Below are positions 49,277 to 50,001 of a DNA stretch of 50,001 bases, piece after piece. The stretch is taken from positions 53,983 through 103,983 of the forward strand of contig HF989722.1 of the NCBI GenBank assembly GCA_000431315.1, written 5' to 3'. The notes beneath the pieces were generated by a model that saw only the letters and a program-made list of their open reading frames with translations, had not been told where the DNA came from and ran no database searches. The DNA comes from Brachyspira sp. CAG:484. Its GTDB lineage: Bacteria; Cyanobacteriota; Vampirovibrionia; Gastranaerophilales; Gastranaerophilaceae. The position numbers and the translations under genes were made by a program. Each line of letters begins with the position of its first letter. Within the stretch, counting starts at the first letter, position 1.

Positions 49277-50001
49277 TTAAAAGTCCACCTTTTGATCTTT
49301 TTGATAATCAGAATATTCAAACTCCTCATTACCGCTTAATATACTTATAAGAGAGTTAGAACCATACATACCTCCGTCAGGTCTTATTTTGTTGCGTAAA
49401 ACAGTTACTCCGTATACATCTCTACCGTACTGATTAGGTCTTTTGGGTCCGTTAGCATCAAACTTCAGGTAAGCACATCCAGAAGAAGTCCAAGTTTCAG
49501 TCTGTATAGTTCCGTCAGGATTTTTTATCGGACGGCCGTATTCATCTGTTTTATTTCCAGTGACAACAGCACTGCAACCTTCTCTGCGGGCATTTGATAT
49601 AGTTATGACAGCACCATCTGCCAAAATAAGTCTTGGGGCATTATCATCGTAAAAAGATGTTGTATTGTTCTCGTCAAGTCTTAGCGTTGCATATTTAACC
49701 TGATAATAAAATTTTGAACACCCCTTTTGGGATCTATTCTCACACAGCTTAGCGCCGTTAAAATACTTTTTAAGATTTTTGGCAGCTGCAAAATTATCAT
49801 CCTGGGAATTGAAAATAACAGAGTTATCACCAACAACACCGTTATCTGCCTGCGCAGCAATCAAAGCATTATTTAAGACCGAATAAGTCTTTTTTACTCT
49901 TGAAATTAATTCCTTATCTTGATTTTTCTGAATAAGAGAAGGAAGGGTCATGCTTGCTACCACACCAATTATGCCAAGGGTTATCAATACCTCGGCTAAC
50001 G
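49277..50001 (-). CDS. type IV pilin-like / pseudopilin protein, 5' truncated by window edge
   Basis: The frame runs off the right edge. The visible N-terminus LAEVLITLGIIGVVASMTLP is the class III prepilin hydrophobic helix after the processing site. A Met at 49987 falls inside this helix and is not the start. The globular part has paired Cys (LCENRSQKGCSKFYYQVKY, REGCSAV, SSGCAYLKFDANG) and the C-terminal NGPKRPNQYGRDVYGV motif shared with the gene at the left edge. It is a paralogue of that gene, with a pilus or secretion pseudopilus role. Confidence 0.82.
   Translation of the reverse strand, partial: LAEVLITLGIIGVVASMTLPSLIQKNQDKELISRVKKTYSVLNNALIAAQADNGVVGDNSVIFNSQDDNFAAAKNLKKYFNGAKLCENRSQKGCSKFYYQVKYATLRLDENNTTSFYDDNAPRLILADGAVITISNARREGCSAVVTGNKTDEYGRPIKNPDGTIQTETWTSSGCAYLKFDANGPKRPNQYGRDVYGVTVLRNKIRPDGGMYGSNSLISILSGNEEFEYSDYQKDQKVDF

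Noticed and set aside
1..50001. CRISPR arrays, insertion sequences, prophage or integrase-linked attachment at tRNA-Phe
   Set aside because: No repeat-spacer pattern, transposase, integrase or duplicated tRNA 3' end was seen.

Overview
The window is AT-rich, tightly packed bacterial chromosome with standard stop codons. The best guess is a gut Gastranaerophilales (Melainabacteria, the non-photosynthetic sister lineage of Cyanobacteria). The reasons are pilin-like proteins with an FTLAEVLITLGIIGVVA-type N-terminus at both edges, several small conserved-looking lineage proteins, and a Gram-negative-type polysaccharide locus. This placement is from pattern memory, not from a search.

Layout. 1-5.6 kb: a pilin-like protein, a probable 6S RNA, and surface or cell-structure proteins of unknown function, one broken by an internal tandem duplication. 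5.6-14.2 kb: housekeeping genes (nadD, yqeK, a HerA-like protein without Walker A, then on the minus strand aroH-type chorismate mutase, fmt, def, queE, a DnaJ-like chaperone and a degenerate PurD-like protein). 14.7-41.9 kb: a large glycan (LPS O-antigen or capsule type) locus ending at tRNA-Phe. 42-50 kb: a minimal kinase-like protein, infC with a probable AUA start, a TPR protein, dus, a CHASE2-GGDEF diguanylate cyclase and a second pilin-like gene.

The glycan locus makes GDP-L-fucose (gmd, fcl) and a CDP-3,6-dideoxyhexose (rfbF, rfbG, rfbH, plus a 3,5-epimerase and a reductase; ascarylose-like is the simplest reading). It carries about eleven glycosyltransferases of families GT2, GT4, GT8, GT61 and DUF4422 type, an FkbM methyltransferase, a COG5610-type HAD protein and four radical SAM proteins. 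No flippase, polymerase, ABC exporter or initiating transferase is in the window.

The most striking feature is a set of six poly-G/poly-C tracts of 10-12 bases, all inside this 27-kb locus and nowhere else in the window. Four lie inside coding sequence: two genes are in frame (HAD protein, DUF4422) and two are out of frame (GT2 at 18818, GT61 at 41852). Two lie in short upstream ORFs with related sequences, placed just before a minus-strand glycosyltransferase and a minus-strand radical SAM gene. There, tract length decides whether upstream translation runs up to the downstream start codon. In one case it would also run through a 14-bp hairpin. This looks like a phase-variable (contingency) surface-glycan system that combines ordinary frameshift switching with a proposed leader-ORF switch.
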